From: an uncultured Pseudomonadota bacterium
Lineage (GTDB): Bacteria > Bdellovibrionota_B > Oligoflexia > Oligoflexales > CAILAO01
Length of the DNA stretch: 6,807 bases
Direction: 5' to 3'
Assembly (NCBI GenBank): GCA_903832105.1
Contig: CAILAO010000573.1
Location: forward strand, 1 to 6,807
The notes under the pieces are model-generated. The model had not been told where the DNA came from. It worked only from the letters and a program-made list of their open reading frames with translations, and did not search any database. Shown here piece after piece: positions 1-6,699 of the stretch. The position numbers and the translations under genes were made by a program. Numbering within the stretch: position 1 is the stretch's first letter; the number at the start of each line of letters is the position of its first letter.

Positions 1-1197
1 AAACTTCTGAAGAGAACCGAAATTCGAGGTATCCTCGGTAGACATTCCCTTGGTGGGTAAGAACCCAGCTCTCTCAACAAGCGCCCCCCCTTCCCTAACG
101 GGATACCCTAAAACTGCGTAGGCAACCCCAGGAGAAATCGGCGCACTTTCAAGTTCCAAACCCTTAATATCTTGCTCACTTCTCAGTCCAAGTTCTCTGA
201 CATAATTGTTGACCGCATCTTCTGACAAATAAAGGAGCGCGATATCCGCTTCCACATTGCGCCCAAGTAAGATTGCCGACTCTTTGAAAAGTTTACCGTG
301 GATGTACAGATCAAACACATATGCAGACTTATAAATACCGCTCGAGTTGTTAAAACCAGAGATGCCATCTTCAGGGTTAGAAATCGATGATGTGATGGGG
401 AAAAGGTGTCCCGCAGTTACAACAAAAATTCTCTGCTTTACCGGGACCTCTTTCACCTTGTCCGCCATTTTCGGATTGAAATATTTAAGCAGTGGCTCAA
501 TCGATCTCGTCACAAAACCAGAGCCCAAAGAATAGTTGTCGTTTGACGCAATGCGAACAATAAAATCTCTCGTTTTAAACGTCAAACGATCCAAACCTTC
601 GCCTTGATCCCGAATTTCAGGATTTTCCTCACTGACCGTATTCGGGAGAAATCCAGTCTCTGGAACAACAATTTGAAAGATCGACGCCGGATGCGTTATT
701 TCGCGATCTTCCATCACAAAGTTGATCGATAATCCAATTATTCCAGAAGGAACATGGCTGCCGATCGTAAAACTGGTTTGACATCTCCACCCATACTGCT
801 CATCTGGTTGGCAGTCTGGTCCTTTGGAGATTACAAAATCCGAAGCTTTTAACGTTACCGCCCAAGGTCCGTCGATGTGAACCCTAAAATCGCCCTCTTT
901 AACTTCACCAGAAAAATACTGCTCAATCGTGAACACTCGATTCGAGGAGCTAGCCGTCAAGACACCCGGTATTCCCGGGGGATAAATAAACTTCGTTTTT
1001 TCTGACGTGGGTTGCCACATAACAGAGCTTGTCAAACGCACATTATCAAAACGCTGCGTTTCCAACAAAATACTTTGACCATGCGAAATCACAGACATCG
1101 TATCCAGCGAGCCTGCAAATGCAACGCCACTGGTTACAAAAAGGATGGAAACAAAAAGAAACCTTTTCACCGAGGAAACTGGATTCCTAAACATCAT
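1..1197 (-). CDS. Exported trypsin-like (chymotrypsin-fold) serine protease, 3' end missing
   Basis: The minus strand is open for 399 codons from the ATG at 1197 to the window edge, with no stop. The start is a double ATG (1197 and 1194) with a strong GGAG at 1204-1207, six bases upstream. Residues 1-28 form a Sec signal peptide: basic residues near K11-R12, a hydrophobic core, then a VAFA cleavage site, so the product is probably periplasmic or secreted. Residues about 30-215 look beta-rich, match no family I know, and contain Cys129 and Cys139, possibly a disulfide. The protease part follows: GSGF at 225-228, TAGH with candidate catalytic His264, and DIALL with candidate Asp318, then LGYP at 363-366. 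This order and spacing fit the S1-like (trypsin/V8/HtrA) fold. The nucleophilic Ser (GxSG) is expected just past the edge, so activity cannot be confirmed. About 20 extra residues separate GSGF from TAGH compared with HtrA-type enzymes. The substrate is unknown. The gene is transcribed away from the regulator operon. Confidence 0.8.
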   Translation of the reverse strand, partial: MMFRNPVSSVKRFLFVSILFVTSGVAFAGSLDTMSVISHGQSILLETQRFDNVRLTSSVMWQPTSEKTKFIYPPGIPGVLTASSSNRVFTIEQYFSGEVKEGDFRVHIDGPWAVTLKASDFVISKGPDCQPDEQYGWRCQTSFTIGSHVPSGIIGLSINFVMEDREITHPASIFQIVVPETGFLPNTVSEENPEIRDQGEGLDRLTFKTRDFIVRIASNDNYSLGSGFVTRSIEPLLKYFNPKMADKVKEVPVKQRIFVVTAGHLFPITSSISNPEDGISGFNNSSGIYKSAYVFDLYIHGKLFKESAILLGRNVEADIALLYLSEDAVNNYVRELGLRSEQDIKGLELESAPISPGVAYAVLGYPVREGGALVERAGFLPTKGMSTEDTSNFGSLQKF

Positions 1198-1331
1198 TAT
1201 CTTCTCCTCTGCAAAAGTAAGTTCTTTACCTGCCAAGATCAAAAAAGACACAGTTTGAACCGGATTGTCGAAAACAGGTTAAGTCACTCCTCTTGAATCA
1301 GCCAATCATATGTACCGAAAAAATATATCTT

Positions 1332-1359
1332 TTAATATCAAAGTGTTAGCGCCAATCAA
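1332..1359 (-). promoter_or_regulatory. Weak candidate sigma-70-type promoter for the protease gene
   Basis: Read on the minus strand, TTGATT (1354-1359) and TATTAA (1332-1337) are separated by 16 bases, each matching the consensus at 4 of 6 positions. This would give a leader of roughly 130 nt before the ATG at 1197. The surrounding sequence is very AT-rich, so chance matches are likely. A TATGAT at 1306-1311 on the same strand is a better -10 hexamer but has no matching -35. Confidence 0.2.
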
Positions 1360-1501
1360 ATTCAGAACTAAGAACCCCAACCCCAAAGCCGAAAAAAAAT
1401 ACCGTAATAACAACTGGATACGGAAAAGGCTTTAAAACAGACCAAAAGAATACAGCTCAGGAAAAGGCCAACCCCCGCCATTTCGGCATTTTTCGTCATT
1501 A

Positions 1502-1526
1502 ACGCGAGCCTCATCGCGTGTTTTTT
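1502..1526 (+). terminator. Terminator-like hairpin followed by T6
   Basis: A perfect 6-bp GC-rich stem (ACGCGA at 1502-1507 pairing with TCGCGT at 1514-1519) encloses a 6-base loop and is followed by G then six T residues at 1521-1526. This is the form of a Rho-independent terminator acting on plus-strand transcripts only. No plus-strand gene precedes it, because the upstream coding gene is on the minus strand and faces away. It could end a small RNA starting between about 1200 and 1480, stop antisense transcription, or act as an attenuator if the operon promoter lies upstream. Confidence 0.5.
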
Positions 1527-1535
1527 ATCACTATT

Positions 1536-1565
1536 TTGGGACTCAGCGCAAGCATACATTAATAT
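1536..1565 (+). promoter_or_regulatory. Weak candidate promoter for the regulator operon
   Basis: TTGGGA (1536-1541) and TAATAT (1560-1565) are 18 bases apart, each a 4 of 6 match to the sigma-70 consensus. The pair lies just downstream of the hairpin and about 170 bp before the regulator start. If it is used, the terminator-like hairpin would be outside the operon transcript. The match is too weak to be certain. Confidence 0.2.
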
Positions 1566-1661
1566 AGAGCGCACTTTTTGCATGCCGCTTAGTACTAACA
1601 CCGCAACACCATTTGCAATATATGAAAGGCTAGTCTCTTGCAAGGGGACCTGATATATAGG

Positions 1662-1671
1662 AACCGCGGTT
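1662..1671. promoter_or_regulatory. Perfect 10-bp palindrome AACCGCGGTT, possible operator
   Basis: The sequence AACCGCGGTT is its own reverse complement and lies about 62 bp before the regulator ATG in an otherwise AT-rich region, followed by a run of T. Palindromes of this kind are common targets of dimeric helix-turn-helix proteins. The binding protein, if any, is unknown. Without a loop it is unlikely to act as an RNA hairpin. Confidence 0.25.
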
Positions 1672-1695
1672 TTTTATCTAAAGCAGAATGATTTT

Positions 1696-1721
1696 CCAAA
1701 GGCTGTAGCCAAAGGCTGCAG
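1696..1721 (+). repeat. Two abutting 13-bp direct repeats in the regulator leader
   Basis: CCAAAGGCTGTAG (1696-1708) and CCAAAGGCTGCAG (1709-1721) are head-to-tail with one mismatch. The second copy runs into the AGGG (1720-1723) that is the likely ribosome binding site of the downstream regulator. The first copy overlaps an inverted repeat, GGCT-GT-AGCC (1701-1710). The arrangement could be a pair of operator half-sites, a translational control element, or a simple slippage duplication. Confidence 0.5.
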
Positions 1722-1733
1722 GGTATTTTGAGC

Positions 1734-3947
1734 ATGACAAAGCAGTGGGAGTTTATCATCAAAACAGCTCGAGATTGCCACACAAAGCAATCTTGGGAAG
1801 AATTCTTTTCTTCAAATCGTGAAAAGATTGAGTCTGCGGGTGATTCAAAGATTATATTAGAGTTGTTCAAGCTGCTAAAGGCTGATTCTCAATCACTTCA
1901 ATACGCTCCATCCATTTGGGGAATTCTCATTAAAGGGGCATCGTCGAGCTGGAATTTTGAGCTTGGTCAGGAAATCGCCACTTTTGCACTAAAAGTATCA
2001 TCTCCATCAATTGCCATTCCAGCCACCCAAGTCTTTCTCGAAAGTAACAACCCGGTTCAAGCTCGGGAAATCGCGACAAGAGCTCTGCGTTTTGCAGGAC
2101 TACAACCAAAAGAGAAAGTACAATTCGAAATCCTTATTTGCAGTAGCTATGCTGAGGAAGGCAAGAGATCCAAAGCTTCGAGGCTACTTGAAGAAGTTTC
2201 AGCGGAAGTTCGCCGAATCGAACTTGATGCCAGAGATCGCGCTGACTTTTTCCTTCGCATGGGTCGGATGCAATTTTTCATCGGTCAATATCAGAAAGCT
2301 GCTGCTCTTTTTCAAGAAGCCTACCAACTATACCTTTCTTTAAGCGAATGGGGACAAGCCGCTATAACGATTTTTAACGCTGCCGCTTGTTTTTCGAATG
2401 CCGATACAAAGCTTCATTCTCAGGCCTTTTCTCTGGTAGAGGAGTGCCGAAAACTTTCGGAGATCCATAACCTTCCCGTGACGCTTGCGCACTGCAATAC
2501 GTTTTATGGTATTGACGCCTTTCAACACGGAGACTTCGCAGGTGCTACAGAACATTTTCAACGTGCTTTGAAAGATCTTCCGCCATCAGATAAAAGCTTT
2601 CGACGGTTAAATATACTTTCCTTTCAATCGCTAACTTATTCAGCCGCAGGAAAACACCATTTAGCCAAGCGTTTCGCCGAACAGACACTTACTTTGGCGG
2701 ATCAAGACCAATCAGAGAGATACAAATCTCGCTATAACACACTTAAAGCTTATCTTTTTTGGGAAGACGGACATGTCGATGAAAGCCTTGAGATTTTAGC
2801 CGAATCAGTGAAACAAATGAAAACCCATGGTCTTCACAACCTTGAAAGCTTGTCCACACTGTCCCGATATTACCTTCAGTCGGCTTTAGTGGGAAACACA
2901 CAACTGCCCATAAAACTCATAATTGATGAAAACCTAAAAAATCATGTTCACACCTGGAATGAGTATCTTTTTTCTTGTGGGCAGATTTATCTGAATGCTG
3001 ATGATTTTGACAACTGCGAAAAGATCTTTGAAAAATGCCTTACTAAAGCACGAACATTTAGCGACAAGCATTACGAGTCCTTAGCTCTGTTGGGCTTGAT
3101 CCAGACCTCCCTCAAGGCTGGGCGCCCTATCGAGGAGGTCAAAGAAAACATCAAGACTCTCGAAATTGTTGCGGCAAAACTCGGAGATAGCCCGATTAAA
3201 CCGCAGATTCAATTCATACACGCCGCGAAAGCCTATCGAGAAGGAAATTTTGCCGAGTGCCAACGTTTTCTCAAACTTGCCGCAAAAAATACTCGCGCCG
3301 GATTTGCAGAAAGATCTGTCGTCGAGTGGTGGATTGACACATTCGAAGGTCGTGCTTGCAGGCTTACAGAACCCTGGCAAATATCTATGCTCTCACGGTT
3401 TACGAAACTCTACTTTGCTCCCTCGATTTCGATGGAAAAGAAAGGGATTTTTCGGGTCAGCAACCATTACGAAGTAAATCTAGAAAACCATCCTGCTTTA
3501 GCAGACTTGCTTGTCTACCTCTTTATGAAGAGCAGCTTCTCCGCAACCGCAGCGGAAATTCAGACTCAGGTCTGGAAACAAAGCTTGAAATCTGAGGGGT
3601 GGGAACAGAAAATTCGCAACACGATCATGAGAATTCGGGACTTTTTCCCATGCACAATGGCTCCTTTGATTATCCATTGCGATACAATCAGGCTGTTTAG
3701 CGAGGCTATTTTAGTTAATCCTTTGCGAGCAGACGAGGCAGATTCAGAAAACGAAATTCGTCGACTTCTGAAAGATTCGCCCATGTCCAGTATGCAGATT
3801 AGTGGACGGCTCAGAATTTCCGCCGCGACCGCAAAGAGGATCTTAAAACGCCTTTCCGACGATGAGAAGATTATCTCAATCCGCCAAGGTCGCAATATTT
3901 TTTACAAAGCTGTCGATCAGCAACCAAACGCTCCCACAGTTCACTAG
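1734..3947 (+). CDS. TPR-repeat regulator with two C-terminal winged-helix domains
   Basis: This 737-residue protein is probably a cytoplasmic DNA-binding regulator. I chose the ATG at 1734, ten bases after AGGG (1720-1723); an in-frame TTG at 1728 would add two residues. No signal peptide or membrane segment is visible. Residues about 95-520 are helical, with TPR-like units near 170-203, 255-282, 296-323, 335-366, 411-444 and 493-518, showing the usual small and aromatic positions (for example MQFFIGQYQKAAALFQEA). Residues about 560-655 resemble an OmpR/SARP-type winged helix, with a W/R-rich recognition-helix region near 622-639. Residues about 674-727 form a second winged helix: an EIRRLL helix, a turn, recognition helix SAATAKRILKRL, then a basic wing (RQGRNIFYKAV). 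TPR-plus-winged-helix proteins are usually transcription regulators in which the TPR part senses a protein partner; here ligand and targets are unknown. It heads a probable three- or four-gene operon and may bind the intergenic repeats upstream. Confidence 0.8.
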   Translation: MTKQWEFIIKTARDCHTKQSWEEFFSSNREKIESAGDSKIILELFKLLKADSQSLQYAPSIWGILIKGASSSWNFELGQEIATFALKVSSPSIAIPATQVFLESNNPVQAREIATRALRFAGLQPKEKVQFEILICSSYAEEGKRSKASRLLEEVSAEVRRIELDARDRADFFLRMGRMQFFIGQYQKAAALFQEAYQLYLSLSEWGQAAITIFNAAACFSNADTKLHSQAFSLVEECRKLSEIHNLPVTLAHCNTFYGIDAFQHGDFAGATEHFQRALKDLPPSDKSFRRLNILSFQSLTYSAAGKHHLAKRFAEQTLTLADQDQSERYKSRYNTLKAYLFWEDGHVDESLEILAESVKQMKTHGLHNLESLSTLSRYYLQSALVGNTQLPIKLIIDENLKNHVHTWNEYLFSCGQIYLNADDFDNCEKIFEKCLTKARTFSDKHYESLALLGLIQTSLKAGRPIEEVKENIKTLEIVAAKLGDSPIKPQIQFIHAAKAYREGNFAECQRFLKLAAKNTRAGFAERSVVEWWIDTFEGRACRLTEPWQISMLSRFTKLYFAPSISMEKKGIFRVSNHYEVNLENHPALADLLVYLFMKSSFSATAAEIQTQVWKQSLKSEGWEQKIRNTIMRIRDFFPCTMAPLIIHCDTIRLFSEAILVNPLRADEADSENEIRRLLKDSPMSSMQISGRLRISAATAKRILKRLSDDEKIISIRQGRNIFYKAVDQQPNAPTVH

Positions 3948-3953
3948 TCAGGT

Positions 3954-4916
3954 ATGAAAAGACACTCTATCATTATTGATAAAACCGCTCATGGCGAAAG
4001 ACTTGATATAGCCCTAACAAGGAGCGAACTAGGGCTTTCGCGAAGAAAAATTCGGTCGATTATCGACGTGGGGGGGGTCTTCGTAAATCGGAAACGTATC
4101 CGCGTCGCTTCGAGAATTGTCAGCGCTGGCGATAGAGTGGAATTGGAATATGACCCAAGAGTGCTTTCGAAAAATTTACGTTCGCACTTTGTTCTTACAT
4201 CGGCTGACATTCTATTTGATTCTGACAATGTGGTCGCGATCAACAAACCTCCCGGGCTCCCTTCGCAGGAAACTCGCTCCCAGTCGATTCTCCATGCCAA
4301 GACATGCCTAGAAGCGTTTTTCAAAAACTCCAGCATGAAAGTGCCGCATCTTTTTTTGGTCCATCGTTTGGACAAAGAGACCTCGGGCGTTATGCTCTTT
4401 GCAAAGTCAGGAGAGACAAGCCAGAGCCTGACGGGCCAGTTCCGGGAGCATAGGATTGAAAAGATCTATCATGCGATTGTTTACGGAATTCCAAAAAAAG
4501 AGCATTACCGCGTAACATGCAATCTCTCCAACATCCATCCAGAGACGGGTTTAGTTAGAATTTTAAACAGCGGGGGGCAGTCTTCAGAAACTTTTTTCGA
4601 TGTCCTTTCAGTAAACAGAAAACTTTTTCTCGCTCTCATTGCTTGCAGACCCGTCAGCGGTCGGAGCCACCAAATTCGAGTTCACCTCGAAAGTCTCGGA
4701 TTACCAATCGTTGGCGATAAAAAGTATGGGATCGACCTCCAGAGGCACCCATTGCCTGATGAATTAAGTCATCTCACTTCGGAACATCATTTGCTCCACG
4801 CTAAGTCGCTTTCATTTCAGGTATTATCTGACGGAAGGCGAATATCAGTTGAGGCCCCTTATCCGAAAAATTTTCTCGAGTTTTTAACCCTCACTGAGTT
4901 ATGCTCAGAAATGTAG
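3954..4916 (+). CDS. RluA-family pseudouridine synthase with S4 domain
   Basis: The enzyme (320 residues) should isomerise specific uridines to pseudouridine in RNA, most likely 23S rRNA as for RluC/RluD, which have the same length and layout; a tRNA target cannot be excluded. Residues about 13-68 form an S4 RNA-binding domain (GERLD start, then SRRKIRSII and the VFVNRKR strand). The catalytic domain shows NKPPGLPSQ (97-105), the family signature HRLDKETSG (137-145) with catalytic Asp140, GRSHQIRVHL (236-245) and GDKKYG (254-259), followed by LLHAKSL (280-286). All key residues are present, so it should be active. The start lies 6 nt after the regulator's TAG and in the same frame; only an AGG one base away precedes the ATG, so translation probably depends on reinitiation. 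The gene ends with tandem stops TAG-TAA. A G8 tract runs through the S4 part. The exact paralogue cannot be assigned. Confidence 0.95.
   Translation: MKRHSIIIDKTAHGERLDIALTRSELGLSRRKIRSIIDVGGVFVNRKRIRVASRIVSAGDRVELEYDPRVLSKNLRSHFVLTSADILFDSDNVVAINKPPGLPSQETRSQSILHAKTCLEAFFKNSSMKVPHLFLVHRLDKETSGVMLFAKSGETSQSLTGQFREHRIEKIYHAIVYGIPKKEHYRVTCNLSNIHPETGLVRILNSGGQSSETFFDVLSVNRKLFLALIACRPVSGRSHQIRVHLESLGLPIVGDKKYGIDLQRHPLPDELSHLTSEHHLLHAKSLSFQVLSDGRRISVEAPYPKNFLEFLTLTELCSEM
4070..4077 (+). repeat. G8 homopolymer inside the pseudouridine synthase gene
   Basis: Eight consecutive G residues lie about 117 bases into the gene, encoding part of a Val-Gly-Gly-Val stretch in the S4 domain. The frame is intact at this length. 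Poly-G runs of this size can slip during replication and switch genes on and off in some bacteria, but a run of eight is near the lower limit for that. Confidence 0.6.
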
Positions 4917-4926
4917 TAAATAACTT

Positions 4927-6687
4927 ATGTCGGCAAAGAAAAATCAGAATCGATCTAACTCACTCTCCCCCTCTTCAATGGTTTTAGATATTTTTGGCGT
5001 TATTGCTATTTGGATTTTCGTGTCGGGAGGGATCCTTTTTCGATCGCTCTATCTCGACCGGAACATTGTCCTCGAAATTGCAGACTATGGGTGGTTTTTT
5101 CTACCACTCTGCATTGCTTTTTTGTTTAAGGGGCGTACGGCTGCTAAACAAAGCCTCGTCATCAGTGCACTTAAAGTCGTGTGGAAGGACCTTCTCGCTC
5201 GGAGCAGAGCTTCACGTCCAAAGCAATGTCTTTTTGTTTGTAGCATACTAGCTGTACTTACATTCTGTCATATCGCGGGAACCTGGAACCGCTATCTTTC
5301 GTTTAAAGGCGACTGGGATCTTGCTATCTACGCTAATGCTTGCGCAAATGGCCTCTTTTCATCACTTCGATATGACAGATCAATCCTCGGGGATCATTTT
5401 GAGCCTCTCCTCTTTCTTCTTACGCCTCTTTGCCAAGTCTTTGACGCTGTGCCAGCTCTTCTAGTCATTCAGTCGATAACCTTCGGGATTGGAGGCGTTG
5501 GAATATTCTTTCTTGCCAGAAGCCTTCGGTGGTCATTTCCATCTAGCTTAGTGCTGTCTATTTTTTACATCCTTTTTCCTGGAAACATGTCCTCAATTCT
5601 TCACGACTTTCATATGATCACTTTCGCCCTGGGTATTCTTCCCTGGCTTTTCTTCGCATTTTGTACTCATCGTTTGGTTCTCTTTACTCTGCTCGCTCTT
5701 TGTTATTGTGGACTTAAAGAGACTGCTTCTCTCACCATTGCCGGCTTCGGAGCCTTGTTTTTATTTCGCGCAGTTTTTTCCCGCCAAACGTCAAATCAGA
5801 AGCTTGAGAAAAATTGGATTACAGGCGGTGCAGGGATTTTTTTTGTTCTTTTTTCACTGGGTCTTTTTTTGTTTGTTATGCACGTAGCCTTGCCATTTTT
5901 TCGCAATGGCGAGCAAAGCATGTACATTGAGAAGCAATTTGGACACCTTGGAAAATCAATTCCAGAAATCTTAATAAATCTCGCTACCAATCCCCTACTT
6001 TTCTTTAAGACAACCATGACTCTAGCTAAGTTGAAATACGTTTTTTTTCTCTTTTTACCATTTCTTTTCATCCCCCTTCTTTCACCAGCATTACTTCTGC
6101 CAGCCCTCCCTGCTCTTTTGATTAACCTTTTGTCAAACGATCCTTCAATGTACAGAGGCGGTTTTCACTATCAAAGTGAGATATTTCCAGTTTTATTTGT
6201 TGCAACTATGTTCGCGCTGCAAAAATCTCCCACACTTTTTCAAAACCGTTTTTCCCGCCGGAACAACCTCCGTTTTCCGCCTAAAAATTTCACCCCCTTG
6301 AGATTGGTCTGGCTCCTCTGGTTTCTCGTCGCTTGGAGCGGACGAGCGCCCCTCTGGTACCCCTCATTTTACAGACCTGATTTGGTCCACATCACAATGC
6401 ATAAAGATCTCCTAACAATGAGAGATCAATATAAAGACAAAAAAGTCTCTGCCATTGAAAAGGTTGTGACCCACCTTGCTCCCATCAGAAACCTCTATCT
6501 TTTGGATCGTTGGAAAGAGGCTGACGTCATCATCATTGGCTATCCTCGGGAAAAGCATCTATGGCATTTTCCATACGAAAAAGTCGAACAGGAAATCATC
6601 CCTCAAGCCGAAATGTCGGGCTTTGTCAAAGTGTTTGAACACCCGATTTATCGCTCGTTTAGGGTTTGGGAGCGCTCCGGACAATAA
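4927..6687 (+). CDS. Polytopic inner-membrane protein, DUF2079 family
   Basis: The 586-residue product is an integral membrane protein with about 12 hydrophobic segments, for example near 19-40, 54-68, 101-118, 174-197, 204-219, 230-247, 266-282, 300-323, 369-402, 417-431 and 458-471. Several motifs match the DUF2079 family as I recall it: GDWDLAIYANA (128-138), GDHFEP (155-160), HDFHM (226-230), LKETA (263-267) and GGFHYQSEIFP (411-421). A soluble C-terminal part (about 490-586) carries the family-like pattern VSAIEKVVTHLAPIRN. DUF2079 proteins have no firmly established biochemical role; their layout resembles GT-C-type membrane glycosyltransferases, with conserved acidic and His residues in the first large loop, so transfer of a lipid-linked sugar is a reasonable but unproved idea. 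The ATG follows the upstream gene's stop by 10 nt and lacks a Shine-Dalgarno sequence, so translation is probably coupled. T8 runs occur at 5837-5844 and 6041-6048. The family call is good; the function is open. Confidence 0.85.
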   Translation: MSAKKNQNRSNSLSPSSMVLDIFGVIAIWIFVSGGILFRSLYLDRNIVLEIADYGWFFLPLCIAFLFKGRTAAKQSLVISALKVVWKDLLARSRASRPKQCLFVCSILAVLTFCHIAGTWNRYLSFKGDWDLAIYANACANGLFSSLRYDRSILGDHFEPLLFLLTPLCQVFDAVPALLVIQSITFGIGGVGIFFLARSLRWSFPSSLVLSIFYILFPGNMSSILHDFHMITFALGILPWLFFAFCTHRLVLFTLLALCYCGLKETASLTIAGFGALFLFRAVFSRQTSNQKLEKNWITGGAGIFFVLFSLGLFLFVMHVALPFFRNGEQSMYIEKQFGHLGKSIPEILINLATNPLLFFKTTMTLAKLKYVFFLFLPFLFIPLLSPALLLPALPALLINLLSNDPSMYRGGFHYQSEIFPVLFVATMFALQKSPTLFQNRFSRRNNLRFPPKNFTPLRLVWLLWFLVAWSGRAPLWYPSFYRPDLVHITMHKDLLTMRDQYKDKKVSAIEKVVTHLAPIRNLYLLDRWKEADVIIIGYPREKHLWHFPYEKVEQEIIPQAEMSGFVKVFEHPIYRSFRVWERSGQ

Positions 6688-6699
6688 AAAGACGTATCC

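Larger units (their letters stand above)
1198..1733. other. Divergent intergenic region, about 535 bp, no convincing gene
   Basis: This stretch separates the starts of the minus-strand protease gene and the plus-strand regulator operon, so it should carry both promoters. It contains an AT-rich block (about 1305-1350), two copies of GCCAATCA exactly 50 bp apart (1301 and 1351), two copies of GGAAAAGGC (1422-1430 and 1460-1468), a plus-strand terminator-like hairpin (1502-1526), a 10-bp palindrome (1662-1671) and a tandem 13-bp repeat (1696-1721). Open frames inside it lack ribosome binding sites and recognisable domains. A gap this long between closely packed genes suggests regulatory content or a small RNA. 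Confidence 0.6.

Noticed and set aside
1012..1296. Plus-strand open frame opposite the protease gene's 5' end
   Set aside because: It is antisense to the signal peptide and leader of the protease gene, and its basic, Asn/His-rich composition looks like an out-of-frame reading.
1473..1495. Second hairpin followed by T5 in the intergenic region
   Set aside because: The stem (GCC/GGC) is only three base pairs, too weak to call a terminator.
1368..1643. Minus-strand open frame of 91 codons with a hydrophobic stretch, possible small membrane protein
   Set aside because: It begins with TTG, lacks a clear ribosome binding site, has no recognised domain, and overlaps the plus-strand terminator-like hairpin. 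The hydrophobic segment could arise by chance from T-rich codons.
1595..1870. Minus-strand open frame overlapping the start of the regulator gene
   Set aside because: It is antisense to the well-supported regulator start and shows no domain or ribosome binding site.
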